Source of the DNA: Glaciecola sp. | GTDB taxonomy: Bacteria; Pseudomonadota; Gammaproteobacteria; Enterobacterales; Alteromonadaceae | Length of the DNA: 64,000 nucleotides | Assembly: GCA_029246415.1 (NCBI GenBank) | Contig: JAQWNF010000003.1 | Coordinates: forward strand, 62,001 to 126,000 | Direction of reading: 5' to 3' | In this document: piece by piece, positions 35,811 to 45,280 of the stretch | Numbering within the stretch: position 1 is the first letter of the stretch | Layout of the letters: the number at the start of each line of letters is the position of its first letter | The notes under the pieces: generated by a model | Seen by the model: only the letters and a program-made list of their open reading frames with translations | Databases searched by the model: none | What the model was told of the DNA's origin: nothing | Made by a program: the position numbers and the translations under genes

Positions 35811-38129
35811 TTATTGAGACAAGCACTCCTCAATCGCTTTTAGTAGTTGCTCTGGTACAATAGGTTTGTTGATGTGTTTGTTCATGCCTGCTTGGAGCGC
35901 TTTTTGCTGTTCTTCTAAGGACACATGGGCAGTTAGGGCAATAATCGGGATATGTTGATTGTGCTTGCTAGCCAGCCCACTACGAATAGCCACTGAAGCA
36001 TCATAGCCATTCATAATCGGCATTTGAATATCCATTAAAATCACATCGTAGTTGATTTCGGTACTGAGTAAATGATCAATACATTCTTGTCCGTTATTGA
36101 GCACTGTCATATTAATTCCATAATACTCTAACTGTACTATCGTGATCTCCTGATTAATCGGGTTATCTTCTACAAATAAGATGTTAGCTTGTTGTAACCG
36201 GGCCAAGTCCACATCAAGCACTTCACTTTCTACTTCCATGACACTGTCTGCCAAAGGTAGATGTATGGTAAAAGTGATATTGGTTCCACTTCCCAGTTCA
36301 CTTTTCATAGTGATATTACCTTGCATTAAACCAACTAACTCTTTACACAATGCTAGACCCAGACCAGTCCCTGAACGACTTTTACTATAGGAATCCTCAA
36401 TCTGTACAAATGGCTGGAATAATCGGTCCACATCATTTTTTGCAATGCCTTCACCGGTATCGTTGACCCAACACGTCATGATGTAGTGACTGTTTTCAGG
36501 GCGAATATTGGCGCCTATGGCAATGCTTCCTGTACTAGTAAATTTGACCGCATTACTAATCAGGTTATCAAATATTTGTCGGATCCGAGTCTGATCACCT
36601 AACAATGGGACATCGATGAGACGATCAATTTCTAAGTTGATTTGTAACGGTTTTTCATCACTAATTAGCAGTGCATAGGCGTAACTTTCTTTTAATAACT
36701 GTACTGGTGAAAAACCAATTTGCTTAAGTTGTAACTGACTCGATTCTAATTTAGAAAAATCTAATACATCGTTCACAGTACGTAACAATGTATCAGTACA
36801 AAAACGTCCCATTTGCATCAGGTTGTTTTGTTGTTCATCTAATTTGGTTTTTCCAAGTATGTTTAACACACCAAACATGCCATTGATTGGGGTGCGGATC
36901 TCATGGCTAATATTGGCCAAAAACTTGCTCTTGGCTTGCGAGGATCGGTTTGCTGCTATTGCGCTTTCTTTTGCTTGTTTGGTTGCTTGTTGAACTTCAT
37001 GCATTGCTTTGGCTAATTGAATATGACGATAGCAAAAAACAATGACTCCCATAGCAGCTATGAGGATTAAAAATACTGCGCTTTCTAAAGGATAATCAAT
37101 GAGGACATTAGTATTTCCATTAAAAATATATTGTGGCAATACATCGTCAGGAATACTAATGCCGTACTTTTGAGTTTGTTGTTGATCAAACATCCATGAG
37201 GAATAAGGTAACTCTTTGATGATTCTGCCGGTCGTGAGTTTCTCCATTACGACCTTAATCATTGACTCACCTTGGCGTTGAGGATCAAAAATATATCCTC
37301 CGACAATGCCATCGCCCATAAATGTTACCCAAACACTGAATATAGGGGCTGCACTAAAAGGAGCTATTGCTTGTAAAAAGGCTTTAGGGGTTAAATTTGG
37401 CCCCGTTTTACTTGAAAAAACGGGTAAGTAAATAAAAATTGAATCTTCAGGCAGCGCCTGAAGTTGCTGTTGTGCATCATCCACAGAATTAAACGTAATG
37501 GGATGGATCTCGAATTCTAACTTGTTGCTGTCTTTGACGGTTTGTAATGTTTGTACATGAATATCATAAATATTTTCAATCGAGGTATTAATATATACAT
37601 CACGAGTTTTAGGCAGTGCCTCAAACATGAACTCAATATAGCGATTAAATGAATTTAGGCTGTAGTGTTGCAAACTCTCTATGCGAGGATCAGCTCGATA
37701 AAAAGAACTGGGTTGAAATGCAAAATTAAACTTTTCAGCAGCAGTAAATTGTTCTGAATCTAATAAAGCACTGAACAACGCGTTACTGAGGGCGCTATCT
37801 GTAATAAATGCATCGATATGCGTGTTACTATATTTGTCTTCCAACCCGGGAACAAAGTTTGCAATATAATTCTGTGTTTGGGCTCCAGTGTATAGTGATT
37901 CAACATACACATTCACTTTTTGTTTTTGTTGAGATGAAGCTTGAGCAATACCTGCGATAATACTTTGTGACCAGGGTAATATTGGGTTATATGTTAACAA
38001 GACGACAATATTGACAGCTTCCTCGCTTTCGCTGTTTATAGCAGCTGTTTTATCCGCAGATTGAGCCGCCCTTGTTCCCATAGATACAAAATATAACAAA
38101 CACAGCAGTATGATAATCCAATATTTCAT
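35811..38129 (-). CDS. Hybrid sensor histidine kinase with ABC substrate-binding-like sensor
   Basis: 772 residues. A membrane anchor (1-20) is followed by a ~310-residue periplasmic domain resembling the ABC_sub_bind substrate-binding family (IVVLLTYNPILPWSQSII, VWVTFMGDGIVGGYIFDP), a second membrane segment (~350-370), a HisKA domain with His409 in ISHEIRTP, an HATPase with NAVKFT, DTGEGI and GTGLGLAL, and a receiver with Asp700 in VILMDIQMP and the Lys in INKPI. The start ATG overlaps the receptor stop (TGATG), so the longer frame to 38159 is rejected. It probably senses a ligand taken up by the coupled TonB receptor. No output regulator is adjacent. Confidence 0.92.
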   Translation of the reverse strand: MKYWIIILLCLLYFVSMGTRAAQSADKTAAINSESEEAVNIVVLLTYNPILPWSQSIIAGIAQASSQQKQKVNVYVESLYTGAQTQNYIANFVPGLEDKYSNTHIDAFITDSALSNALFSALLDSEQFTAAEKFNFAFQPSSFYRADPRIESLQHYSLNSFNRYIEFMFEALPKTRDVYINTSIENIYDIHVQTLQTVKDSNKLEFEIHPITFNSVDDAQQQLQALPEDSIFIYLPVFSSKTGPNLTPKAFLQAIAPFSAAPIFSVWVTFMGDGIVGGYIFDPQRQGESMIKVVMEKLTTGRIIKELPYSSWMFDQQQTQKYGISIPDDVLPQYIFNGNTNVLIDYPLESAVFLILIAAMGVIVFCYRHIQLAKAMHEVQQATKQAKESAIAANRSSQAKSKFLANISHEIRTPINGMFGVLNILGKTKLDEQQNNLMQMGRFCTDTLLRTVNDVLDFSKLESSQLQLKQIGFSPVQLLKESYAYALLISDEKPLQINLEIDRLIDVPLLGDQTRIRQIFDNLISNAVKFTSTGSIAIGANIRPENSHYIMTCWVNDTGEGIAKNDVDRLFQPFVQIEDSYSKSRSGTGLGLALCKELVGLMQGNITMKSELGSGTNITFTIHLPLADSVMEVESEVLDVDLARLQQANILFVEDNPINQEITIVQLEYYGINMTVLNNGQECIDHLLSTEINYDVILMDIQMPIMNGYDASVAIRSGLASKHNQHIPIIALTAHVSLEEQQKALQAGMNKHINKPIVPEQLLKAIEECLSQ

Positions 38130-40546
38130 CAAAAATCGACTCGTGTGCCCACGTACCATTGCGCCTTGCCTGTGTTAGGAATGCACTGCACGTTATAGGA
38201 CAGGGTATTGTTATTGGTTAAGGTCAAGCAGGCCTTTTCATCCGTAAGGTTTTTTACCCCAGCCTCGATGCGCCACTGTCGCTCTTCTTCACTGCTAAAT
38301 TGATGCTGCCAATTGAGATCGATAAATTGCTGTGCTTCTATAATATTGAACAGATCATTTTGTGCGCGCGAATATACTTGGTCGCGATAGCGCCATGCAA
38401 GATTAAATGCCGATTCTCCTTGCCACCATTGCCAGCGATAATTAATGTTTAGTGTAGCTGACCAGTCTGGAATATAACTTAGAGATTTACCAACTTGGGT
38501 AAACAATAACGCCCCCGAATCGGTCACTTCACTGCTTAGTAGTCCTAAACCTGCATTAATATGCCACTGGTCTGATATTTGCCAATCGATACTTAAATCA
38601 GCGCCGATTAGCTCCGACTCTGGAATATTAAGAAAGGCAGGGTTGCCATCATTGTTTACATCAAATGTTTGTTTATCCTGCCAATAATATTTAAATAGTG
38701 CGCCGTTTAGCGTGAGATCATCCCAAGTACTTTTGAAACCTAGCTCCCATGCATCTAATACTTCTGGGTTAACCGGGTCATCGGCTGTACCAGCAAATGC
38801 AGCTAATGCACGCGTATCAAATGCACCGGATAAAAATCCGCGAGAGTATTGAGCGTATACTTGCATATGTGGAGCAATAAAATAACTAAGACTGAGATTT
38901 CCCCCAGTTAAATAGCTCTTTTGCTCAACCGGCGTATCTAATTGACAGGGAAAACCACCGATATTAGGCGGACAAATACCGCTTGGGTTGGCCGTCAACT
39001 GTTCTAATAAAGTGCGGTCAATATAGGTACTTAAGCCCAGTGGCGTACCTGTAGGCGTGCCATCATCGGTTTTCGCCAATACCCTTGTAATCGAGATCCC
39101 TTGTTTGTGTTCATATGAATATCTAATACTACCTGATAGTACCCAGTGTTCATTTAAGGCTTGTTCGTAAAGACCAAAGACAGAGCGGACAATGGCAGTT
39201 TGCTCGATAGCAACCGAAGGCACAATACCAAATGGCGCACCACCTTGATCTGCGCGGGTAATTACGGTGCCAAAAAAGTCCTCTGCATGAGAATAGTAGC
39301 CGCCTATAAGCCAATCTATTCCGTCACGCTTGTTGCTACTTGCAAGTCGTATCTCTTGTGTAAACTGCCGTTTTTCATTCATTTGTGCAGGCATGAATAC
39401 CAAGCCCTGCGGAATATTATTAAGCGACTCCATATAACCCGAGTCCACCGTATCATAGACGCTGATACTGGTGAGTTTGATCCTGTTAAACTGCGCTTGG
39501 TAATTTAACTTCACGTTATCAAAGGTTACAAATGAGACATCAGCTGCATTATCATAGGTTTGGTACCAGTTACTTGCGCCACTAGGTGTTGCTTGATTGC
39601 CGCTAAAAGGTAATAAAGTGACACACTGATTAGGGCTGTCATAATCTGCACTTGATGAGGGGAATAGCGAAGGACAATCTGGGGGCGCTGAGAGATCTTG
39701 AATTTGATTATCGATAACATTTGCACCTTGTGCATCCCAATAACCAATAGACAAATAGGGAGTGCGACTACTTTTATCTTTGCCTCGTTGATAGGTGAGT
39801 AGCAGTGAATCGCTAGGATTAATTTGCCATAGGGTATGTAGGCGCAGGCCATAATGATCAATGCTGCCCATCTGCGTATCATTGAGTAAATTATGCCACA
39901 GAGGGTCGCGTTGTTGTTTGTATAATGCTAAGCGAGAGGCGACATTAGAGCTGATTGGAATATTAATTGCACCTTGTATGGTTTGGTAGCCATCGTTGCC
40001 GTGTTGCAGATTAGCAAACCCTGAGAGCTTAGCAGGATCTGGTTTGACCGATTCATAATAGATTGCGCCACCACTACTGTTAATACCAAATAAGCCATTT
40101 TGTGGGCCGCGATACACTTCTGCTCGCTGGATATCAAACAACATCAGTTTACTACCATAGGTACCTAATATATTGCTTTCATCGAGGGCTAATTGCACGC
40201 CTTGATTGGCATTAATGTGCCAATTACGCGCACCCACTCCGCGGATCGATATACTGGAATTTAATGGGGAGGACGCGCGCAGGTCAACATTAGCTAAGCT
40301 ATTGGTAATATCGTCAGTGTTATACGCTTGCAGGCGCTGAATGTCTTCTGCTGAGATGATATTCACTTGAGCTGCTAGATCTTGAACTGGCTTGTTGGGG
40401 CGCTTAACTGAAACAGTAATGGTTTCTAGTTTATCAGTAGAATCTTGGTTAACGCTTTCATTTGCATTCGCAAATTGCAGTGAGAATAATCCAGTAACGG
40501 TGAGTAGTGAAGCAGAAATAACAAGGTTATTTCGAATCGGATACAT
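38129..40546 (-). CDS. TonB-dependent receptor coupled to a hybrid kinase
   Basis: 805 residues. A signal peptide (ending near FANA), TonB box LETITVSVKR, plug with SISIRGVGARN and RAEVYRGPQNGLFGINSSGGAI, and a barrel ending in the canonical terminal Phe (GTRVDF). There is no signalling domain before the plug, so it is not a FecA-type transducer. ATG 40546 is preferred to TTG 40549. Its stop overlaps the kinase start, which ties uptake and sensing. No clear Fur or Zur box was seen upstream. The substrate is unknown. Confidence 0.9.
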   Translation of the reverse strand: MYPIRNNLVISASLLTVTGLFSLQFANANESVNQDSTDKLETITVSVKRPNKPVQDLAAQVNIISAEDIQRLQAYNTDDITNSLANVDLRASSPLNSSISIRGVGARNWHINANQGVQLALDESNILGTYGSKLMLFDIQRAEVYRGPQNGLFGINSSGGAIYYESVKPDPAKLSGFANLQHGNDGYQTIQGAINIPISSNVASRLALYKQQRDPLWHNLLNDTQMGSIDHYGLRLHTLWQINPSDSLLLTYQRGKDKSSRTPYLSIGYWDAQGANVIDNQIQDLSAPPDCPSLFPSSSADYDSPNQCVTLLPFSGNQATPSGASNWYQTYDNAADVSFVTFDNVKLNYQAQFNRIKLTSISVYDTVDSGYMESLNNIPQGLVFMPAQMNEKRQFTQEIRLASSNKRDGIDWLIGGYYSHAEDFFGTVITRADQGGAPFGIVPSVAIEQTAIVRSVFGLYEQALNEHWVLSGSIRYSYEHKQGISITRVLAKTDDGTPTGTPLGLSTYIDRTLLEQLTANPSGICPPNIGGFPCQLDTPVEQKSYLTGGNLSLSYFIAPHMQVYAQYSRGFLSGAFDTRALAAFAGTADDPVNPEVLDAWELGFKSTWDDLTLNGALFKYYWQDKQTFDVNNDGNPAFLNIPESELIGADLSIDWQISDQWHINAGLGLLSSEVTDSGALLFTQVGKSLSYIPDWSATLNINYRWQWWQGESAFNLAWRYRDQVYSRAQNDLFNIIEAQQFIDLNWQHQFSSEEERQWRIEAGVKNLTDEKACLTLTNNNTLSYNVQCIPNTGKAQWYVGTRVDF

Positions 40547-40677
40547 CAAGGTAGTTCATTCCGCAAAGTGACATTTAATAACTATAGATCAATATCAATA
40601 TTTTGCTTGATTAAAGTTGCCACAATTGCACCGATTCGAAATAGAGCCTGTGTATGTAGGGTACACAGGTTTATAGC

Positions 40678-41136
40678 TTAGATAGTATATTCTTCACCAT
40701 TAGGCGCAGTAAATTCACGACATGTTGGGAATTCAATTTGTACATCTTGGATCCCTGCGTTTTGTTGACTGCCACGCTTGCCTTTGCGGTCAAATTTTAG
40801 TTCAACGTGCAAATCATTTTCTCTTAATACGATAGAATCAGGTGATTCAATGTGGCCACATAGCGCAACAAATTGCTTTGGTTGTGCAAGACCACAATGT
40901 GTTCCGTCTGCAAAATATGCCATGATATGACGAAAATATACAACGTACTCTTTTACATCAGCATGTGAGCCGTGATCAAGAGGAAAACGCTCATCTAACA
41001 TTTGCATTACTGAAGCGTCGTTATCCATGACTTGAAAAGCGCTTTGCCATCTGATGTTAGCGACAGTTGAAAATTGACCCATTAATGCATGATCATTAGT
41101 TTGTGCTTGGTGTAAGTTCATTGCTGGCATATTCAT
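40678..41136 (-). CDS. Small protein resembling the clasp domain of malate synthase G
   Basis: 152 residues from ATG 41136, which has AGGAG seven bases before it; the longer frame to 41163 is rejected. Central motifs FPLDHGSHADVKEY, DGTHCGLAQPKQFVALCGH, DSIVLRENDLHVELKFDR and AGIQDVQIE match, from memory, the alpha/beta clasp domain of malate synthase G (LxNGLHIEI..DR, AGVxDVxLE). The TIM barrel with the catalytic residues is entirely absent, so it is not itself a malate synthase. It faces a RamB/ScfR-like regulator across a region with repeated GTGTAA sites. A regulatory or accessory role in the glyoxylate shunt is only an inference. Confidence 0.6.
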   Translation of the reverse strand: MNMPAMNLHQAQTNDHALMGQFSTVANIRWQSAFQVMDNDASVMQMLDERFPLDHGSHADVKEYVVYFRHIMAYFADGTHCGLAQPKQFVALCGHIESPDSIVLRENDLHVELKFDRKGKRGSQQNAGIQDVQIEFPTCREFTAPNGEEYTI

Positions 41137-41286
41137 AATGTTTCTCCTAGATGGGGTGAGCATCTGTTTGTCATGTGTATCAGTTTCGTGTGTAACTGAA
41201 AATTTGTGCTTTCGGTAAAACTTTAAAAGATGTCTTTACCGCGCTTGATTAGAATAATAGAATAAAAATCTGAATAATTTCACAAT

Positions 41287-41309
41287 AAAAATTACACAGT
41301 GTAAATTTT
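41287..41309. promoter_or_regulatory. Candidate operator of the ScfR/RamB-like regulator
   Basis: A 23-bp near-perfect palindrome centred on TTACACAGTGTAA. Further GTGTAA half-sites occur in the same divergent region at about 41188, 41322 and 41408. The clustering suggests cooperative binding by the adjacent XRE-type protein. Confidence 0.5.
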
Positions 41310-41412
41310 ACAAATAATACTTGTGTAATCTTGTTCAATTTTTACAGTTCATGTATAAATGAAATTGTGTCTAACCCTGTTTAATCTTTTTAATTTTGTT
41401 TAATAAAGTGTA

Positions 41413-42990
41413 ATGAGAGTGCTTATGAAATCAGTCATCGCAAAAGGCAGTGGTACGTTAGGTAGAAAAACCCATTTACTTGGGACTAAAGTACGTAATT
41501 TACGTAAACGCAATAACCTTACGCTAGATGATTTGTCCTCTCGATGTATTCGTTTAGACGCTGAAAGTGCGCCATCGGTGTCATACTTGTCAATGATTGA
41601 ACGGGGTAAACGGGTACCGAGCCTTGATATGCTTGAAGTAATAGCGCAGGTATTTCAAAAAGAAGCGCACTGGTTTTTAGATGACGTCCCCGAGCAAGAT
41701 GATATCGTGATTGATAAAGGCAACCACGGTGGCATTCCCGGTATGCCACTGGAGCCGAGCTTTTTGTTTACCAATGACATTTTACAAATAGCCATCCCTG
41801 AAATGCTCTCGCAAACAGGAATAAGTGGTCGCCAATTTGCACACTTGTTAATTCGTGCACACCAAGAACACCACCAAAATCATTTTCCCGATCTAGAAAA
41901 AGCCGCTGAAGAAGTTGGGCAAAAACGCATGCCCCTATCCGTCGCAGAATTAACTGTGTTAGCACAACAACAAGGTTTGGCGATTCAATGGTTTACTCGA
42001 CTCCCTAGAGGCTTTACTGCCGAATATGGTGTGCATACGACCTCGGTGGTGACGTCGTATTTAGGAGCGAATAACACATTATATTTAAACAAAATATTAG
42101 AAAAATATGAGCGAAGGTTGAAGTATGATATCGCTGTGCATATTGGTCATAGTGTCTTGCATAATAATGATGGATTGAAAAGTGTCTTAGTCACAGGTTT
42201 GAATCAATATTCTGTTATGCAGGGAGGAAATAACCAAAAGTTACAATCCTCACAAATAAATACCCAAGATATTTTGCAAGCGTGGCGTGATTTTGAAGCG
42301 AGCTTTTTTGCTGGTGCATTGTTGTGTCCTAAAGTGCCATTTAGACAGTTATTAGATCGCAATGGCTATGAGATTGCGACACATGAACAAGTGGGGGTAT
42401 CTGCCTCAGTTGCGATGCGCCGAATGACTGCGGTATCACCTTATAAACACTGGCATTATTTTGATGCTTACGCTCCTGGAAAGCTCAAAGCCGTATATCG
42501 AGGCAATGGTATTCCGTTACCTTGGGGGAATATGCGCGAAGTTGCCGATCCGTGTCAACACTGGGCTGTGTTTCGCATGATCAATACCCCGGTCAAAGGT
42601 ACGTCGGCACAATTATCCATTTTGAATGTGGGCAATGAACCGCGCATTTATTGTTGTGAATCCACTAATGTCGTTGATTTGGCTAAAAATAAACATGTAT
42701 TGTGTTCTGGTATTGATCTCAATCCTGCCATTAACGCCCAAGGAGGCGATGCCCAAGCCATAGCGCATGAGATTAAAAACTTATGTGTCAAAGGTGGAGG
42801 CTCTGCGCAGTTACCGGTTTCAATGCAAAAGAAACTGCAAAGTGTCGCGCGCATTTTGAATATTAACTGGGTTGAACGAGGGGTATTAACGGATCCGCGT
42901 TTGATTTGCTCACGCGGTGCTGAATGCCCACGCGAGCCTAGCTGTTACGAAAACGACGAAAACGTAATTAGTAGTACCTACATTGCTTAA
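41413..42990 (+). CDS. XRE-family short-chain-fatty-acyl regulator (RamB/ScfR-like)
   Basis: 525 residues. Order: a Cro/CI-type helix-turn-helix (about 14-80, VRNLRKRNNLTLDDLSSR, YLSMIERGKRVPS), a middle domain with a degenerate IrrE/ImmA-like segment (VHIGHSVLHN), and a Cys-rich C-terminal DUF2083-type region ending ICSRGAECPREPSCYE, typical of RamB and ScfR proteins. These control isocitrate lyase/malate synthase or methylcitrate genes in response to acyl-CoA status. ATG 41425 with GAGAG before it is an alternative start. It is divergent from the clasp-domain protein. No aceA, aceB or prp genes lie in the window. Confidence 0.85.
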   Translation: MRVLMKSVIAKGSGTLGRKTHLLGTKVRNLRKRNNLTLDDLSSRCIRLDAESAPSVSYLSMIERGKRVPSLDMLEVIAQVFQKEAHWFLDDVPEQDDIVIDKGNHGGIPGMPLEPSFLFTNDILQIAIPEMLSQTGISGRQFAHLLIRAHQEHHQNHFPDLEKAAEEVGQKRMPLSVAELTVLAQQQGLAIQWFTRLPRGFTAEYGVHTTSVVTSYLGANNTLYLNKILEKYERRLKYDIAVHIGHSVLHNNDGLKSVLVTGLNQYSVMQGGNNQKLQSSQINTQDILQAWRDFEASFFAGALLCPKVPFRQLLDRNGYEIATHEQVGVSASVAMRRMTAVSPYKHWHYFDAYAPGKLKAVYRGNGIPLPWGNMREVADPCQHWAVFRMINTPVKGTSAQLSILNVGNEPRIYCCESTNVVDLAKNKHVLCSGIDLNPAINAQGGDAQAIAHEIKNLCVKGGGSAQLPVSMQKKLQSVARILNINWVERGVLTDPRLICSRGAECPREPSCYENDENVISSTYIA

Positions 42991-42993
42991 GGC

Positions 42994-43629
42994 TTAGCTA
43001 TCGACTAAACCTTGATTGACCGCATAACGCACTAGCTCAGCTAAGCTATCAATGTTGAGCTTGCTTTTAATGTTACGCCGGTGGGCTTCAACAGTACGAA
43101 AGCTAATATCTAAGGTTTGCGCAATGGCTTTACTCGATTGTCCTTTTGCAATGTAGGACAAGATCATTTGTTCACGCGCTGTTAACCTTGGGCTGGCTTG
43201 GGTTGGCGGATTATCAATTAACATCTTGGCAATGCTGCTACTAAAATACGCTTTACCTTGAGCGACACTTTTAATCGCTTGGTACACTTCTTCGGAGTTG
43301 GTATCTTTCAAAATATACCCAGAAGCACCCGATTGCACAGCATTCGTCACAAACTCTGCGCTTTCATGCATGCTAAAAATGAGAATTTTAGTATCGGTTA
43401 GTACTTCGGTAATGATTTCCGTTGCGTCTAAACCGTTAAGCGTAGGCATACTAATATCCATTAATATCACATCTGGCTGGCAGGCTTGTGCTGTACTAAG
43501 CGCTTGTGAACCATCATTGCATGTCCCGACAATTTGGATATCGTCGTAGAAAGATAAACACGCACTCAACCCATCTTGAACCATCGGATGATCGTCCACT
43601 AACATAACTTTGATAGAGGGGATATTCAT
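42994..43629 (-). CDS. NarL/LuxR-family response regulator
   Basis: 211 residues. The receiver has DD (12-13), phospho-acceptor Asp58 in VILMDISMP, Ser/Thr near FSMHES and Lys in YILKD. The C-terminal LuxR helix-turn-helix has LTAREQMILSYIAKGQSSKAIA and TVEAHRRNIKSKL. It overlaps the kinase gene by four bases (ATGA). It likely activates the divergent dctPQM operon. Confidence 0.94.
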   Translation of the reverse strand: MNIPSIKVMLVDDHPMVQDGLSACLSFYDDIQIVGTCNDGSQALSTAQACQPDVILMDISMPTLNGLDATEIITEVLTDTKILIFSMHESAEFVTNAVQSGASGYILKDTNSEEVYQAIKSVAQGKAYFSSSIAKMLIDNPPTQASPRLTAREQMILSYIAKGQSSKAIAQTLDISFRTVEAHRRNIKSKLNIDSLAELVRYAVNQGLVDS

Positions 43630-45035
43630 ACTGTCTCCGTGGTTGGGTTATCGATTTGTTGTTGGGTATAGTGATAAGCAAAAGCCGAACGCGGAATTTT
43701 TGCGGTCATTACGGTTCCTTTGGATGACGATGTTAACATAAATTGTCCGCGATGATATTCCACACGCTCTGCTAGATTACGCGTACCTATGCCGCTTTCG
43801 GAGGGGTTTTCTAGATTAGCCTTGAGCATCCCCACACCATTATCTTTAATCGTTAAGGTTAACCAGTTATCAATGATCGCAAGATCAATACTGGTATGAG
43901 TAGCTTGTGCGTGTTTTTCTATGTTCATCAAGGCTTCTTGCACGACCCGATACAAGGTGGTGTTAATATGATCGGGTAAGAGTTTACTCAATGCTGGTTT
44001 AGTAATGGTTACATCGATATTGGTACGTTCAGTAAATTCTTTTGCTAATGCTTCCATCGCCGCGGATAAGCCTAACTCATCCAAGATCCTTGGGTGTAAG
44101 TGATGGGAGATGCGGCGAATTTCAGTGATGGCATTACTTAAATTAGTTTGCGCCTGTTGCAGCGGTTGGGGTTTAGGAATGTCATGTTTTCCTAGGTGTT
44201 TACAGGTGGCTTCTAAGGAGTACTTAATCGACACTAACACCTGAACGATACCATCATGCAGTTCACGCGAAATGTGTCGCTGTTCTTCTTCTTGTAATGT
44301 GACAATTTTTTGCCCGAGTTGGTCGATCTGTTTGTCGTTTTCTTTTTTCTGGGTAAAGTGCAAAATTGCCCCAATACCAAAAATCACAAAAATCGATGAC
44401 ATCGCAACAAACAAAATAATAAACCGCGTGTTGTTGATGTGGGTATCGATAGCACTTTGGATCGTCACGAGTTGCTGATTCACATTATCCAAGTACACCC
44501 CTGTACCCATCATCCAACCCCATTTAGGTAAAAAATCAGAAAAACTAAGCTTTTCCGTAACGGTTTCTGTCGAAGGTTGATTCCATGGATAGCGATAAAA
44601 ATCGCCACCCGATTTGGCTTTGTCGATTAATATTTGAATAATCGGATCGCCTTGCTCATTGCGCAGATCCCAATAATTTTGGCCGACTCGGTAAGGCTCT
44701 GTCGGTAAAACTATATTCGTACCTTTGTCATCATATACAAAAAAATATCCATCGTGCCCATTGTAAATCAGCGTCGATAAAATATCGGCGACTTGCTTTT
44801 GTGCCACAGGATCATCCGCTGCCGCTCCTGCGTAGATATGTTGAATGGAAGCTTTGGCGATAGCGGTGTAGTTTTTGAGTTCTTGTTGTTTTTGTTCAAG
44901 TAAAAAAGATTCAAGAGCGGTGACGTTTTGCTCGGAAAGATCGCGGTATTCGTTGGTCACAAAAAAATACGTTAAAAACGCAGTCAGGATGACTTGTGTC
45001 ACAGCAAAGAGTTGAATTCGAAATGAAAATGTCAT
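43626..45035 (-). CDS. Cache-domain sensor histidine kinase (HisKA_3 type)
   Basis: 469 residues from ATG 45035 (a TTG at 45047 is less likely). A membrane helix (1-25) is followed by a periplasmic single-Cache domain (GHDGYFFVYDDKG, YRVGQNYWDL, WGWMMGTGVYLDN), a second helix (about 205-230), a coiled linker, HisKA_3 with His in RHISRELHDGI, and an HATPase (NIEKHAQAT, DNGVGM, GIGTRNLAER). Cache domains of this type bind small carboxylates. Its partner is the regulator it overlaps. Context points to sensing the TRAP substrate. Confidence 0.93.
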   Translation of the reverse strand: MTFSFRIQLFAVTQVILTAFLTYFFVTNEYRDLSEQNVTALESFLLEQKQQELKNYTAIAKASIQHIYAGAAADDPVAQKQVADILSTLIYNGHDGYFFVYDDKGTNIVLPTEPYRVGQNYWDLRNEQGDPIIQILIDKAKSGGDFYRYPWNQPSTETVTEKLSFSDFLPKWGWMMGTGVYLDNVNQQLVTIQSAIDTHINNTRFIILFVAMSSIFVIFGIGAILHFTQKKENDKQIDQLGQKIVTLQEEEQRHISRELHDGIVQVLVSIKYSLEATCKHLGKHDIPKPQPLQQAQTNLSNAITEIRRISHHLHPRILDELGLSAAMEALAKEFTERTNIDVTITKPALSKLLPDHINTTLYRVVQEALMNIEKHAQATHTSIDLAIIDNWLTLTIKDNGVGMLKANLENPSESGIGTRNLAERVEYHRGQFMLTSSSKGTVMTAKIPRSAFAYHYTQQQIDNPTTETV

Positions 45036-45229
45036 CGTTACGACCAAAGGATTATGTTAATACGCTGTTAATGATCGCAAAAAAAACAAGGTAAATCTAT
45101 CCCAACCCCTAATAAAAACAAGGCGCTAGACTATCGTCGTAGGTATTTATGTCTAGTTAGCTACTCGGTAGTCGTACGTATAGTGTAATTATCTAATTTC
45201 ATTTACATTAACATCACAATTTATTAGCG

Positions 45230-45246
45230 ATGTTCGTTGTGAACAT
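45230..45246. promoter_or_regulatory. Inverted repeat before dctP, candidate response-regulator site
   Basis: ATGTTC-N5-GAACAT, 35 bases before the dctP start, is followed at 45250-45258 by a second palindromic TTGTTAACA. Its position in the divergent region suggests control by the NarL-type regulator. A sigma-54 promoter was looked for and not found. Confidence 0.4.
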
Positions 45247-45280
45247 TGATTGTTAACACACCCTTTAAAAGGAAGCACAC

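Noticed and set aside
45048-45280. Sigma-54 promoter before dctP
   Set aside because: No GG-N10-GC element was found, and the regulator is NarL-type rather than a sigma-54 activator.
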